Shown here piece by piece: positions 1 to 11,999 of a stretch of DNA of 64,000 nt (position 1 is its first letter; each line of letters begins with the position of its first letter). A program made the translations under genes and the position numbers. The stretch comes from Trileptium ribeirensis (taxonomy: Eukaryota > Nematoda > Enoplea > Enoplida > Thoracostomopsidae). The notes below the pieces were generated by a model. That model had not been told where the DNA came from. It made no database searches and saw only the letters and a program-made list of their open reading frames with translations. The stretch covers positions 1 through 64,000 of the forward strand of contig JASANE010020387.1 in NCBI GenBank assembly GCA_030248225.1, given 5' to 3'.

Positions 1-1669
1 CTATGCGCGGGTATTGATAATTCGAGGTCTCGGCATGATCAGTAGAAATGATAAACAACGTGTCTGATCCCACAATACGGTTTCGTTCACTCGCTGTCAG
101 TGAGCGAACGCGTCCTCGTTCAATCGGAAGGTCGTTAGTGAGATAAAGTCCATACATGCTGTGCAATTGCTCATCCAGTCGGCGTGATCGTTCGTCGTTA
201 GCGTCCTGTACAAAGTTAAGTAGTTGTCTTCGTCCCATACATGCGTCTGAATGTTCACTGATTATTACTACGGATTCCTCCGAATTACCCGGGGACATAC
301 TTGGTCTCCCTTCGACGGATTCATCCTCAGCTACCTTAGATTTCTTAAGTGGGCTATCCGAATTACCCGAGGGCATACAAGGCACCTCTTCGACGGATCC
401 CAAAATACTGCTAGAAACATTAGACAAAGTGTCAGAGGACTCACCTAAATTACCCGGGCGCATACGCGGCGACCCTTCGATAGGATCCTCCCCCACACTG
501 TCATCCGAGTGAGCCAATCTCAACTCGCTAGCGTCTGGCGACTCATCCTCATCGCTATCTTCCTCGGTGGTCTCATCCTCACTGGTGGTATCATCAGCGT
601 CTTCTGAGCGGATTGACAAATGACTCGTTCGCAGGCTCAAGTCAACACCTTCGTCCGATGGTGCTCGCTGTAACGCATTGTTTCGGCGCGTCTCCCACGC
701 CCCTTCACGGTGCCACTCTCGTACATCGGGGGTAGGTTCGCGTCGGTACCAATCGGCGTTCGGATCTTCCCAATTCGCCCAGAACTCTTCGTCGCTCAAT
801 AATTGTTCCTCGTCGAGTTCGCTATCGCTGGCTTCGTCATAACTGTCGTCGGAGTCATCAGGAGCGTTGGTTATTTCATACTCGGGCTCACTATCCTGCT
901 CATCCTCAAAATCGCTGTGTGCATGTGCAGTGCTTTGACTTAGATTAGACACTTTCGCTTCGCTTAAATGGTTCGCATCGCTCGCTGTGGATCCACTTCG
1001 TTCAAATAGGAGCTCAACCGACTCCCTCAATTCACTATTCTTCAGTTCAACAACATCATCAACCGCATCAACTTCTTCACGCAAGTCATTGAAAAAACTT
1101 AGTTCATCATGGGGAACGTTACTGCGCGCTTCAGTAACGCTTGGCGCAACGGAAGCCTCACAATGCGATGGACGGCCTTTATTTGCCACTCCGCCATCAG
1201 CATCCCCGTATCTGGGCAGACCCCGGGCAATACTTTCAGCCCCAACGATCATACCCGCTTCATCGGTGCGAACGGTCGCGAACCCGCTGCTACCTCTGCT
1301 TGGATACAGGTGACAAGGGCGGCCCCGGTCAGCATCAAGGAAGGACCCAATGACCGTGGAACCCCTTGCCAATGAGGTCGGGAAAGTCACCTCAAGTCCA
1401 TCGGTGCTATAATTGGCCGGTTCAAAATAGCACTCAATTACATCAACATCACTTCCATCATTAACCATCATAAGTTCACTAATACTGCAAGCGCGACCTA
1501 ACTTAGGCAAATCAGCAAGTTCATACGACACACAATTCTCATCATCACACAAGGGACGACCCGCGGTGAAGTTCGTCTGACATATGGCATCGATAAATAT
1601 CCCCTGATTTGTTATTGGTTTAATATTCGCAAGCAGAAATAGTGTAGTGATTCCTAAATTTTTAGCTAC
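1..1669 (-). CDS. Long acidic open frame of unknown function, cut by left edge
   Basis: Reading the - strand from a stop at 1667-1669 down to base 1 gives about 555 codons without a stop. The frame is far more GC-rich than the DNA to its right, which turns AT-rich at about 1620. No methionine lies near the upstream end. A splice acceptor ending in AG just before 1605 could open an exon there. The first third is rich in Cys, Gly and Arg, with recurring GRP/GRA motifs. The middle is strongly acidic, with runs such as DDTTSEDETTEEDSDED. Further on there are three imperfect 26-29-residue repeats built round PGN (about 283, 361 and 448), followed by a basic, Arg-rich part. No catalytic motif or family is recognised. 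It could be a large host exon or the pre-pol region of a retroelement continuing to the left. That it is coding is fairly sure; its identity is unknown. Confidence 0.6.
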
Positions 1670-3880
1670 AAACAGATCATTACTTGTATGAGTGATTGCA
1701 CCTATTTAGCATGAATAATTAACTAATATTTTATATAAAACATAATTTTTGCAATTTTGTTCGTGATTGCTAAGGAGGATTGGTGGGTAAATTCACTTTA
1801 GATTTTCGACACTTGAGGAACCGTCTTAAATGCGATACTTTTTATTACACATATTTGTTCTGCTAAAACATTCTGTCAAAGCTGCATCGCGAAGCTCCAT
1901 ATTTGCGGCCATTGTAAACAAACTGCGCAAGATATTGTTATTATAGCTGCTTTATTTAACAAAACCAGACAATAGTAAATAAGTTAATCAAAATTCATCG
2001 AGGCTTGTTATGAAGTTCTAAAGTACAACATACGTTTACATAATCCAAAACAAGTTGTGCACAACGCCCGAATTAAATTGTATGTCATGCAATGTCTGAA
2101 AAACTCAAGCTGAACACAGGGATCAAAGGCGGCTTGTGCGGGTAAAAGTGGCGTATGCAAACGACTGAGTTATCTAAGAATTGTTGCCTGGTCCGTTATG
2201 AAACCTCGTAAAGCAAACGAATGACAAACAGATATTATACGACAAATTCACCAACTCATAAACGTAACACAACAGTTAATAAAGTAAGCTATCCTCATTG
2301 ACTGGACTATGGGGGATAAATAGTTAATATTCTACGAACACACCCTCTAGTTTGAATATATATTTCCATAAAATATAAGTAACTGGAAAGCTTTTGGTTG
2401 AATTTTTTATTATTGTATATTACTAATGTATTATATATTTGTAGGTTTACATTTTCCTAAAAAATCTGAATGATACCGCTAATCAGCAAAACTGAATTTA
2501 AAATCGTCCCGAAAGTGAGTCAACTCACTAATTAGTGACGTGTCCAACAATTCGGTCCTATATGTTCTAGCGCTTTGTGTTCGCGAACTAAACCCACTTG
2601 ATTTAAATTTAATAGATTTTCCTTCACAAATAAACAATTTCAATGAATGATCGCAAACATAAAATCAACTGATTTAGAAAGTGAAGAATTTTGTTTTTGA
2701 GCAGTTTTTCACCGAAAGTCGATAAATCAAAAGCATGGCGTAATAATTTGATTGCGAAATCTATCGATTGATCAATGGAATCAGGTTATCTAAGTTTACT
2801 TTTTTCCAAATAAAGGGTATATATAAGTAAGGCATTGATAAAACATTTCGCTTGGTTTGATATGTTTATGCCATGTTAACTATATGGACAACTGATTAGA
2901 GTGCAGTGCAATATCAGCGACAAGGTAGAATAAAATAAAGACAAAATAAAGAATAGGACAATTTTGCAATAAATGATTTACTTACCGAACCAAAACATTG
3001 ATGTCTTCATTGTTCTCGATACTCGAACAAATAGATATGAGCGCAAATTTGAGCAGTAAAGAAATTCAAAATTGAAATGGGGATAATTAATGTACTGAAA
3101 TTTTCATTTTCATTTCAATTTATATACACGATTTACCTACATCTGTTTCAACATTATGTGACATTTCTAAATTCATATATTTTATTCAACCGAACTGCTT
3201 AAATATGCGTCTTTGTTTTAGAGAATTAAAATAAAATCTTTTATATTATTCAACATTTTAAGCTTTGAATTAATGTATTAAGGATTAAAAATGATCTGTT
3301 TATACAATTGTGGTTTATGGAATCGAAATATTATAATGAAAAAAATAGAATAATATAAAAAAATTGTATTATAATAAATAGCATAAAGTGATGAACGATC
3401 TCAAGATGTGTTGGCGTTTAGTAGCCGGACTGTTATTTAGGAAGAAAAAACCACACTGATAACATGTAGGTACTCTTAGCAGGCGGTATTCTTAGTCGCG
3501 GTGCTTTACAACATTGGGATTGCTTGATCCTGAAGAGAAAAATGTCTCGTCCTAAGGAACCTTCATACCGAAGCAGGAATTAAATTAAGTATCCGGTTGC
3601 CGTTAATACCATTGCTACACTAGGCAAAATATAGGAATAGAAGGAAGAGTTGGCCGCCCTGCTAATATGATCGGCTTTCAGTTTTACTGAAATTTTGTGA
3701 GCGTTAGAGTAAATTATCTCTCATGAGAAGATCTGGGAAATATATCAACAAAAACAAGAAAGTTTATTAGCATTTGCATATTGGCATCCGAACCGTCTGC
3801 GTAACGAATATTCCATCAAAGCATTAAGGCCGTCATGGCAAGCTCAAGACTTAGGCAACGGCCTACTACTAATAATAGAG
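1670..3880. other. AT-rich DNA with no gene seen
   Basis: No open frame with coding character, RNA gene or clear repeat was found. A short stretch near 3420-3700 is less AT-rich and may be a decayed mobile-element fragment, but it is broken by stops in all frames. Confidence 0.5.
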
Positions 3881-3884
3881 TGCC

Positions 3885-4880
3885 ACTGAACCATATCATA
3901 TCTTGTGAAAGGGTTTCAAGAGTTTTCCTATCGACGATCTTCTGGGCCATTTTAGGCCTGAATATGGCACGATAACCATTTTCTAGAAATCAATATTTCA
4001 AATTTTGTCATGTTTTTAATGTGTTTAGGAATTTAAACGAATGTTACACGTTATACATCTGTTATATACAGTTGTGTTATCTAGAGCGCGACTGGATCAT
4101 ATTTTACCTTGTGAAAGGGTTTGAAGGGTCTTGCGGTCGACAACATTCTGGGCCGCTGTAGGCCTGGATATGGCACGACAATCTTTTTCTAGAAATCAAT
4201 TTTTCAAATTTTGTCATGTTTTTAGTATGTTTACAAATTCAAGCGAGTGTTACAAGTTATAAATCTGCTATATACGGTTGTGTTATCTAGAGTCACACTG
4301 GACTATATTATACCTTGTGAAAGGGTTTAAGATTTTACGGTCGACGACCTTGGTTTCTAGAATTGTAGTGTGCCTTCATTCATTAGGTTATGTGTCACGT
4401 GAAGACAATCAAGCATGTTGTATATTATATTTTTCCGCACGTTAAATACGACTATTTGATTATCTACAATCACTACGAATATTTCATGCCTTTTTAAGCG
4501 GTTTTCAATGGGTTCAGGGTCGCTGAACACGAGTTCCATAATATAGTCCGTTTTCCGTTATTGGGTTATGTATTGCGTGCTAGGCATCAAGAATTATGGT
4601 CAATATATATCATTTTAGCACGCTGACTACAATCATCGAAATCTGCAACTTTGTTGAATAATCCATTTTGTGGGACATATCCCTCGACCGCTATGGGCCT
4701 GAATATGGTGCGATAATCTTTTTCTAGAAACCAATTTTTCAAATTTTGTCATGTTTTTAACATTTGTGAATTCAAGCGAGTGTTACACGTTATAAATCTG
4801 CTATATACGGTTGTGTTATCTAGAGTCTTACTAAACCACATTATACTTTGTGAATTAGTTTCAAGGGTTTTATGGGAAAA
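3885..4880 (+). repeat. About 205-bp tandem repeat, four partial copies, one interrupted
   Basis: Related copies start near 3890, 4095, 4300 and 4685. Each contains the landmarks TTGTGAAAGGGTTT, GGTCGAC (or its variant), GGCCTGRATATGG, TTTTCTAGAAATCAA and GGTTGTGTTATCTAGAG. The third copy stops at about 4350 and its expected continuation resumes at about 4681, so about 330 bp of unrelated sequence sits inside it. Copies differ at many positions, so the array is old. Confidence 0.8.
4351..4680. other. Insert within the 205-bp repeat, itself partly duplicated
   Basis: This segment separates two halves of one repeat unit. It holds two diverged copies, about 180 bp apart, of a block with GGTTATGT, RCATCAAG and CACGYTRA-like landmarks (near 4385 and 4565). 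No clear inverted ends or target duplication were found, so the mechanism of insertion is open. Confidence 0.45.
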
Positions 4881-5360
4881 ATGGTGATTTTAAGCGGCGA
4901 TGCTGCAAATCAGAGAAAAACTTTCAATTTCGGGTAAAACCATAAGGCACATATCAAAATTTCGCAATCAATTTAAAGTTTGAGACTGAAAAAATTTAAA
5001 ATTCCTATTCCTAACGAACACCTATGACAGATACGATGGTGGGATTCGTCCCGCACATTTGAGAAGAAATCGATACTCTGCTTAGCGACAATCTAGATCT
5101 AGGAACTGCGCCTTTTTTCTGCGAACAATACAAAATAACGTTTCATTGTTGCGGAAACCATTAAATTAAATTACACACTTCTTTGCCGAAGCTTTAAGCT
5201 AATTAAGTTTTTTTTTGCTGAAGACCTTTTCATGTATTTCGTACAATAAGCACTAATCTTGTCACATTTGTTAAAAACTTTGGTTTTAATTTTCTTTTCT
5301 ATTTTCGAAGAGTATTGATAAAAGTTTCGTTGAAATATATTTCCGCTAACTACTTTCGGG
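4881..5360. other. AT-rich DNA, nothing recognised
   Basis: No gene, RNA or repeat could be supported between the 205-bp and 105-bp arrays. Confidence 0.4.
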
Positions 5361-5363
5361 AAC

Positions 5364-5790
5364 TTAATTAAATAATTCTTGAACTGTTAGAATGTGCAAA
5401 AGATTTTTATGAAGCTGTGTGCATGTGACTCCCCAAGGGTTTCCACCGAGCCGTGCCCTTAACGATTTAGTGTTTTATCAAACAATTCCTGAACTATTAG
5501 AGTGTGCAAAAGGTTTTTATGAAGCTGTGGGACTCCCCAAGGGGTTCCACCGAGCCGTGCCCCTTGACGATTTAGTGTTTTATCAAACAATTCTTGAACT
5601 ATTAGAGTGTGCAAAAGGTTTTTATGAAGCTGTGGGACTCCCCAAGGGGTTCCACCGAGCCGTGCCCCTTAACGATTTATTGTTTTATCAAACAATTCTT
5701 GAACTGTTAGAGTGTGCAAAAGGTTTCTATGAAGCTGTGGGACTCTCAAAGGGGTTCCACCGAGCCGTGCCCCTTAACGATTTAGGGTTT
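5364..5790 (+). repeat. 105-bp tandem repeat that keeps one reading frame open
   Basis: Landmark GATTTA recurs at 5464, 5569, 5674 and 5779, exactly 105 bp apart, and a degenerate first copy begins near 5364. Because 105 is 35 codons, a frame on the + strand stays open over the array (5419-5925, 168 codons) and would encode 35-residue repeats with the core ELLECAKGFYEAVGLPKGF. The copies are very similar, so recent expansion explains the open frame as well as selection does. A minisatellite is the default reading; an expressed repeat protein is possible but unproven. Confidence 0.85.
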
Positions 5791-6242
5791 TATCTTATTT
5801 CATGGAGTAATCCTCGATTATTTAACAAATATTATGTCAATCTTCACAATATAAATATCCAACTTGCACTTCCACATCCCCAAACGCAAATCTTGCGCGT
5901 GCCCATAGCTATACGGTCACGTTAGCTGAGATGTAGCTAAATGAGTATCATATTATGTTATGACAACTAACACACTAGTGTGAGTAACATTGACCGAATA
6001 TATTTCTCATGTATATTTCGATGCTCATGCATTTTTGTCAATTTAAAGACAGATCATACCCAACTTCAACTAAAAGTTCTCAAATATTAGCAAGTTTTAT
6101 GTTATAAAGCAGCTAGATGTGAACATATTTTGTGGATAATCGTATATATCTAGATATAACAACGATTATATAATATATAACAGTCTAACAACGCTGTTAG
6201 GATGCTCGCTATGTTTATTGTAGTATTAATTAATGTTTATTA

Positions 6243-6608
6243 TCAACATTCGGCAGCTAAATTGGTGGTTTCGCTAGAAGCATGGACTATGACAATATTG
6301 CTAATTGTGTTTAGTTGTAACATTGCTACAGATGTTTTGTTAAAAGATGATGAAAAAGAAGAGAGAAACTTCAGTTGACAAAGGACCGGTATTTTTTGCA
6401 CAGGCCCGGCCAGTTCCAAATCTAGGTCTTCCGTCAGGCACGGCCCTTGATCTATTCTGCCCGACACTGCATGTTTATAGTTTGGTGTAAATCCTCTTGA
6501 CCCAGTCCGCAAGGTGCAAGCAGTGGCCAGATTTCCCAGCTTTGGAATACACTTAGCGTAGTAAAACTTTCTAAGATGGTGTAATCCTGCATCTGACTGA
6601 TAACACAT
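6243..6608 (-). CDS. Unassigned 121-codon open frame
   Basis: A frame from an ATG at 6608 to a stop at 6243 on the - strand lies in a locally GC-richer patch (6370-6560). The product has scattered Cys and a Ser-rich run near its C-terminus but no motif, signal peptide or family that I recognise. Flanking DNA is AT-rich without other coding signal. It may be a decayed element fragment or chance. Confidence 0.15.
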   Translation of the reverse strand: MCYQSDAGLHHLRKFYYAKCIPKLGNLATACTLRTGSRGFTPNYKHAVSGRIDQGPCLTEDLDLELAGPVQKIPVLCQLKFLSSFSSSFNKTSVAMLQLNTISNIVIVHASSETTNLAAEC

Positions 6609-6782
6609 AGAATTGGACTTAATGACGAGATAAGCTTGTCTATTTAAAAATCCAAAACTGCAGTGCGTTAATCCGTGTCCAGACCCATGGAATTGATGTT
6701 ACAAACGGTATAAAAATACATGAATAAACATAAAACGATTGCTGATTCGTGAAAAATTTCATGAAACATACCTAATGTTTTA

Positions 6783-7200
6783 AAGCGATACCATTATATT
6801 TGTATCTGCCAGAAAAATATTAAAATACCAACTATATGTTCTCTATATTCGAAGAAAGTCCGACTACAAACTTCATAATTGAGTCCCAAAGTTCTATTCT
6901 CTTTCAAAGTAACATACACCTTATTCGGAATGATCTTATAATTGTTGAAATGAAAAAGTTGTAGAAAACAGCTAGTGCCTTGTGATACCATGCAGCGATA
7001 CCCTTAAATTTGCATCTGCCAGCAAAACATTAAAGTACCAACTATATGTGCTCAATATACGAAGAAAGTCCGACTACAAACTTCATAATTAAGTCCCAAA
7101 GTGCTATTCTATTTCAAAGTAACATTGACCTTATTCGGATTGATCTTATAATTGTTGAAATCAAAAAGTTATAGAGAACTGCTAGTGCGTTACGGTAGCA
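6783..7200. repeat. Two-copy 210-bp tandem duplication
   Basis: TGATCTTATAATTGTTGAAA occurs at 6931 and 7141, and the rest of the two units aligns along its length (for example GAAGAAAGTCCGACTACAAA in both). The units differ at roughly one base in ten. Confidence 0.9.
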
Positions 7201-7286
7201 TACGTAACAAAACATATACACATTACATACACATAAGTATCACCTAATTCTCATTAGTAAGCGAGGGCTTACTATCTGTTTCATGT

Positions 7287-7358
7287 GGCGGCGTGGCCGA
7301 GTGGTTAGAGCGCTTCAAAATTATTTTTTGTAAAACTTTAAGATTGGACTCTAAAATC
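7287..7358 (+). tRNA. tRNA-like fragment or SINE head, not a functional tRNA
   Basis: The stretch at 7287-7316 has a perfect tRNA D-arm region with the Pol III A box TGGCCGAGTGG and a following TTAGAGCGC, as in serine/leucine-type tRNAs. About 28 AT-rich bases then intervene before an anticodon-arm-like TTGGACTCTAAAATC at 7344-7358. No B box (GGTTCGANNC) or acceptor 3' strand follows. It is either a broken tRNA pseudogene or the head of a tRNA-derived SINE. Confidence 0.5.
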
Positions 7359-7800
7359 AGGACTTTATCGTTCACTGTTTCCGAGCTTTGTATTTTGCTA
7401 CATAAATGAGTGAGTTGAATATGTTATTTTTGGGAATTTCTCGTTTCGAAGTTTCAAGTAGTGACAGCGAGTCATTATCAGTGAGTATAGCAGTTCGCGA
7501 ATGTTGGAAAACATTTAGCTTCTGTTTAAAAGCAGTTAATAATCATAGCAAGATCATTATTTACATTTTAATTGTTTTGATTTTACATTATCGTTGTGGA
7601 CTCTGTAGAGCACAAAATTCAGGCCTTTATATTTTGCGATACAAATCTGGGACTTGAATATGTCATGTTTTTTTACCTTTAGAAGTTTCAAGTTATAAAA
7701 GTGATCCATTTTCAATGCATATAGCAATTCAACCATGTTTGGAAGGATTTATTTTCCTGGAGGCATTTTCGGTTGTCGCACTATTGCTAAAGCTCTTTGC
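7348..7800 (+). repeat. Diverged direct duplication, about 230 bp apart
   Basis: The block from 7348 (GGACTCT, then TTTGTATTTTGC, GTTGAATATGT, GAAGTTTCAAG, TATAGCA) is echoed from about 7587 with the same landmarks in the same order (GGACTCT at about 7597, ATATTTTGCGATA, CTTGAATATGT, GAAGTTTCAAG, TATAGCAATTC). Both lie directly behind the tRNA-like fragment, suggesting two heads-to-tails copies of one old element body. Confidence 0.5.
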
Positions 7801-7930
7801 TGTTGATGTTTTCGGGCGATTTGTATCAGATTTTTCAATTAGGTTGGGTGCCTTCTGCATATTAAATGCTTCGCTTGTTGTGCCTCTTGTAGTGTCGTTA
7901 TTTCCAACTACCGTTGGACCTTGAGAGCAC

Positions 7931-9580
7931 TAAATTCCAGAAAAATACGCAATTTCTGTACCAAATCCCCAGCATTATAGAAAAGAAGCATAACCGATTA
8001 TGCTATTTTGCCGCAAAGATATAGTAACCTTGTTGTACATTTTACCCCTTTTGGCTATGCCCAAGTTGACGCTGAAGTTTGCGATACCTACTGCCCAAAC
8101 GAATTTCTGCTAGTTTCTGTATAATAATCTTGTGGCGACTAGTTAGTATATAATGGAACTTTATAACATAGCTAGGCATGAAGATTCTGTGTCGGGTTTT
8201 GCTTTTTGATTTTTAGTTTTGTCTCTCGTTTCTCATTAATTAGAGTCCGTCAATTTTTGCGTAATTTAGGCTTTGCCGACCTAGGTGCTTAGTATGCATA
8301 TTATGTCGTTATGAGTACGTTAATTAATATAGAGTTTTACAGTATCTGTACATATTTCGCAATCAATACCGTGAAAATGAACGATAACAAAGCATTTACA
8401 TAGTAAAACAATGTTGAACCAGAACCTGCCTTGTGGAACCCATGAGAGTCCTGTGTATTAGCTGAAAATCGGGTGTTCTCACTGACTTGGAAATATCTTT
8501 GAGGAATATAATATTGAAGACACGTAAATTACAGTGTTTGTAATTCCTATAGGTGACAGCTTACTTACAAGCTTTTGACGTAAAACGGTATCGAAAACTT
8601 TCCAACGGCAATGTAAGCAATGCCCACATAGTGCCCAGAACTAATATATTGACCAAACGTAAGTTGAATCTTAGAGTTAAGTGTTGGCTGAACCGTTCGA
8701 CCTTTGGGCCGTCGTTTTCATACGTTTGGCTTAGAAATATCCGAAGGTATTAAAAGGTACAGTTACGGTACTATATCGTCGCTACAAAATAGTATAATGG
8801 GTTATCCTTCTTTTCTATAAAGATGTAGATTTGGTACAAAAAATACGTATTTTCTCGAATTTGGTAATATGCACACAACACCGTTTAGTTCCTGTCGAAT
8901 ACAATAATCAACCACATCCCAGCCGATCGTATGCCATAATCTATATCATACATGTATAATTGTAACCCTTACTCAATTTATTTATATTTTTAAACAATAT
9001 GATGGAATAGGTTGGCTATGAGCTTTGAAAAATAAACAGTTTAGGCATTACAGTCTAGTACTGAAGTCAATCCAGTCAATCTTATACATTCTATCTTGGC
9101 AATGCTGCGCAGCTCTACCGATTTTGTGTCTTTATGATTGTGCAGTAAATGACAGAAAACGACCAAATAGGTCGATATACGTTAGCGCCAAGACATGCAA
9201 TTTTTGGACTGTGGCCAATTGCCGTTTGCTTTTTAAGGCCGACCTAATTAACCAAATTGGTCATTATCTGTACTGATTATTATCTGTGCATTCGGAAATT
9301 AGGTTAGAATCGCAGTCTGCCAGCTTTCCTCAGGTGAAATCTTAATCCTATATTTTCTGAATTAGCTGAAATATTAAACTAGGTAATTGAAGCAATGTTT
9401 ACACTAAGATTGACATAATAAATAGGCATATTGATTTGCGCTGATGGTAGATTGTTAAGGACCTCTGCTACGCGCTTAAATGTGTACTTCATTGCTGTAA
9501 CGAAAAGACTGGCTACCAATTATTGGCACCAATTATTTTTGAGAAATATCCTCCCAGAATGGCAGAAACCCTTACTCGTT
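7931..9580. other. AT-rich DNA with no gene seen
   Basis: Only short, unsupported frames are present. No RNA gene or repeat was recognised. Confidence 0.4.
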
Positions 9581-9590
9581 TCATAAGTTT

Positions 9591-10335
9591 TACGGACACG
9601 CAGATTGTCATTTGTGTATGCTCTATGTTGCAGTTGGTATCTGAGCAATACTTCTTTCCAATATTGCTTTTATACTTGCCGGGAATTTCATGTGCAAAGG
9701 GTTAATTTGTTGTGTTACGGACACGCAGATTGTCATTTGTTTATGCTCTATGTTGCAGTTGGCATCTGAGCAATACTTCTTTCCAATATTGCTTTTATAC
9801 TTGCCGTGAATTTCATGTGCAAAGGGTTAATTTGTTGTGTTACGGACACGCAGATTGTCATTTGTTTATGCTCTATGTTGCAGTTGGTATCTGAGCAATA
9901 CTTCTTTCCAATATTGCTTTTATACTTGCCGTGAATTTCATGTGCAAAGGGTTAATTTGTTGTGTTACGGACACGCAGATTGTCATTTGTTTATGCTCTA
10001 TGTTGCAGTTGGTATCTGAGCACAACTTCATTCCAAAATTGCTTTTATACTTGCCGTGAATTTCATGTGCAAGGGTTAATTTGTTGTGTTACGGACACGC
10101 AGTATTGTCATTTGTTTATGCTCTATGTTGCAGTTGGCATCTGAACATACTTTCCAATATTGCTTTTATACTTGCCGTGAATTTCATGTGCAAAGGGTTA
10201 ATTTGTTGTGTTACGGACACGCAGATTGTCATTTGTTTATGCTCTATGTTGCAGTTGGTATACGACCAATAGTTCTTTCCAATACTGCTTTTATACTTGC
10301 CGTGAATTTCATGTGAAAAGGGTTAATGTGTTGTG
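9591..10335 (+). repeat. 125-bp minisatellite, six units
   Basis: TACGGACACGCAG recurs at 9591, 9716, 9841, 9966, 10090 and 10212 (spacing 125, 125, 125, 124, 122). Units are nearly identical and each carries short frames that are by-products of the repeat. The last two units have small deletions. There is no sign of unique spacers. Confidence 0.95.
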
Positions 10336-11395
10336 TTGTTCCTAAAACACGTTTTTGAAAGCGTCATGGATTTGATATATTTTCTTCATCCTGCATAATC
10401 AACTATTTATGTTTTGCATCAACATTTGATTGGACACATTATTGCAACGCCCATGTAAAGTTCAGTAGCGGTTTGTTTGTTATATTGTTAGAAAAAAGAA
10501 TAGCTCAGATCGGGATTTCGTGGGCGGGAGCCCCCGACTTAGGCATAGGTTTAGTTTATTGCTCGTATAGGGACCTTAGCCTAGCCAAAAGTCAAGGTTT
10601 ACGCTTAGTAATATCGAGGAGTGCATAGCGTGTATTTTACTTCTGTCCCTAAAGTTGTATTGACCAATGCAGCAACGTGGAACACGTTACTTATGGTGTT
10701 GCATTGTCGTCGATTGTCTACTGACTGACTCAACAAAAAATCTAAAAAACATATATTTCTTCGCGACTAAAATAACAGCTTCTTTTGCAATAAAAAGAGG
10801 CTTTATAAATCTGGATACTCATATTCACACCTGTTGGTATTAATGTGTAAGGTAGTGCTGGGCACTGGCCCTAAAAGTCGACGGCAGGCCGGTCGATCGA
10901 CGGATACCCGACCCAAATTTGCCGCGCCCGTGGATTACCGTGTGTGCCGGTATTCCAAAGACGGACCCAAGATCCAAAGGAAACAGGCAAAAGAAGCAGA
11001 AAATGGCGACAATGCCAAGCAACAGGTGATTATATCGATGGACGATCGAAAGAGCAACAAAACCTAATAACAATTATACAAAAGCTACGAGAGATTATAA
11101 CAGCGGTGAAATTTATAACGAAGAAAATGAAAAAAGGAGGTTGTCTTAATTGTTCATTGTATAAATTAGCACTGGTGTACCCTTGTATATTTTTTTATTA
11201 TATAGATGATATTGCAAATTTGTATTGTATAATTCGTTGATTATGATATTACAGTGTATTTGAATTGTTTGTTTTGAAAATGAAAAAAAATATAATGGTA
11301 GCCATTACTGTGTATCCGGTATAAAGCCATCTGATGATTCCTTTGGCAGGGATGAAATGTTTTATCAAAGATATTAATATACATACCTCACTACA
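10336..11395. other. Intergenic DNA with two GC-richer patches
   Basis: GC-rich patches at 10505-10560 and 10845-11060 break the AT-rich background. In the second, 77-98-codon frames exist on both strands and overlap, so none can be preferred. No family was recognised; old element fragments are likely. Confidence 0.35.
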
Positions 11396-11399
11396 CATA

Positions 11400-11930
11400 C
11401 CATCATTTTCAGGCTACTTCCGCATTCCGGATGACTTCCGGATCATGATTAATAGCTTCTGGGTTACTTCCACATTCCAGGGAAATTCCGCATTCCACAC
11501 ATTCCAGGGAACTTCCGCATTACCCTGAGATTTGTTTACATATGGGTAATTGGGATTTGTTTACTTCCGGGAAATATCTGAGATTTGTTTACTTCCGGAT
11601 TTGTTTACTTCTGGTTCAAATGATTAATTGTCCATGTTTAACTACCCAAAAACAATAATGATTAATTACCCTAAAATTATGATTAATTACCATGATTAAT
11701 TACCCTAAAATTATTATTAATTACCATGATTAATTACCCATGATTAATTGCCCTAAAATATTGATTAATTACCCTATTTTAATGATTAATTACCTAAATT
11801 TTTGATTAATTACCCTAAAATTATGATTAATTACCCTAAAATTATGATTAATTACCCTATTTTAATGATTAATTACCTAAATTTTTGATTAATTACCCTA
11901 AAATTATGATTAATCACCCAACCGAGAGGG
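11400..11930. repeat. Low-complexity array: TTCCGG-rich part, then TGATTAATTACCC repeats
   Basis: From 11400 to 11600 the sequence repeats TTCCGCATTCC and TTTGTTTACTTCCGG motifs. From about 11620 to 11920 it is made of TGATTAATTACCCTAAAATTA units of about 21 bp. A larger block including CCCTATTTTAATGATTAATT recurs at 11772 and 11855, giving an 83-bp higher-order period. The array ends in a G-rich tract at 11925-11940. Confidence 0.85.
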
Positions 11931-11999
11931 GGAGGGGGGGCAAAACCCGCCTTTTTCATCTACTGTTGTATATTCATGTGATGTGTTTTGTAATACATG

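Noticed and set aside
3540..3640. Start of a transposase-like protein (MSRPKEPSYR)
   Set aside because: The frame meets a stop after about 13 codons, and neighbouring frames show no continuing similarity.
9523..10316. Series of about 60-codon frames as a gene family
   Set aside because: They are frames of the 125-bp repeat and shift with small indels; nothing selects for them.
10834..11240. Basic small protein or opposing hydrophobic protein
   Set aside because: Frames on both strands overlap in one GC-rich patch and neither shows a motif or splice context.
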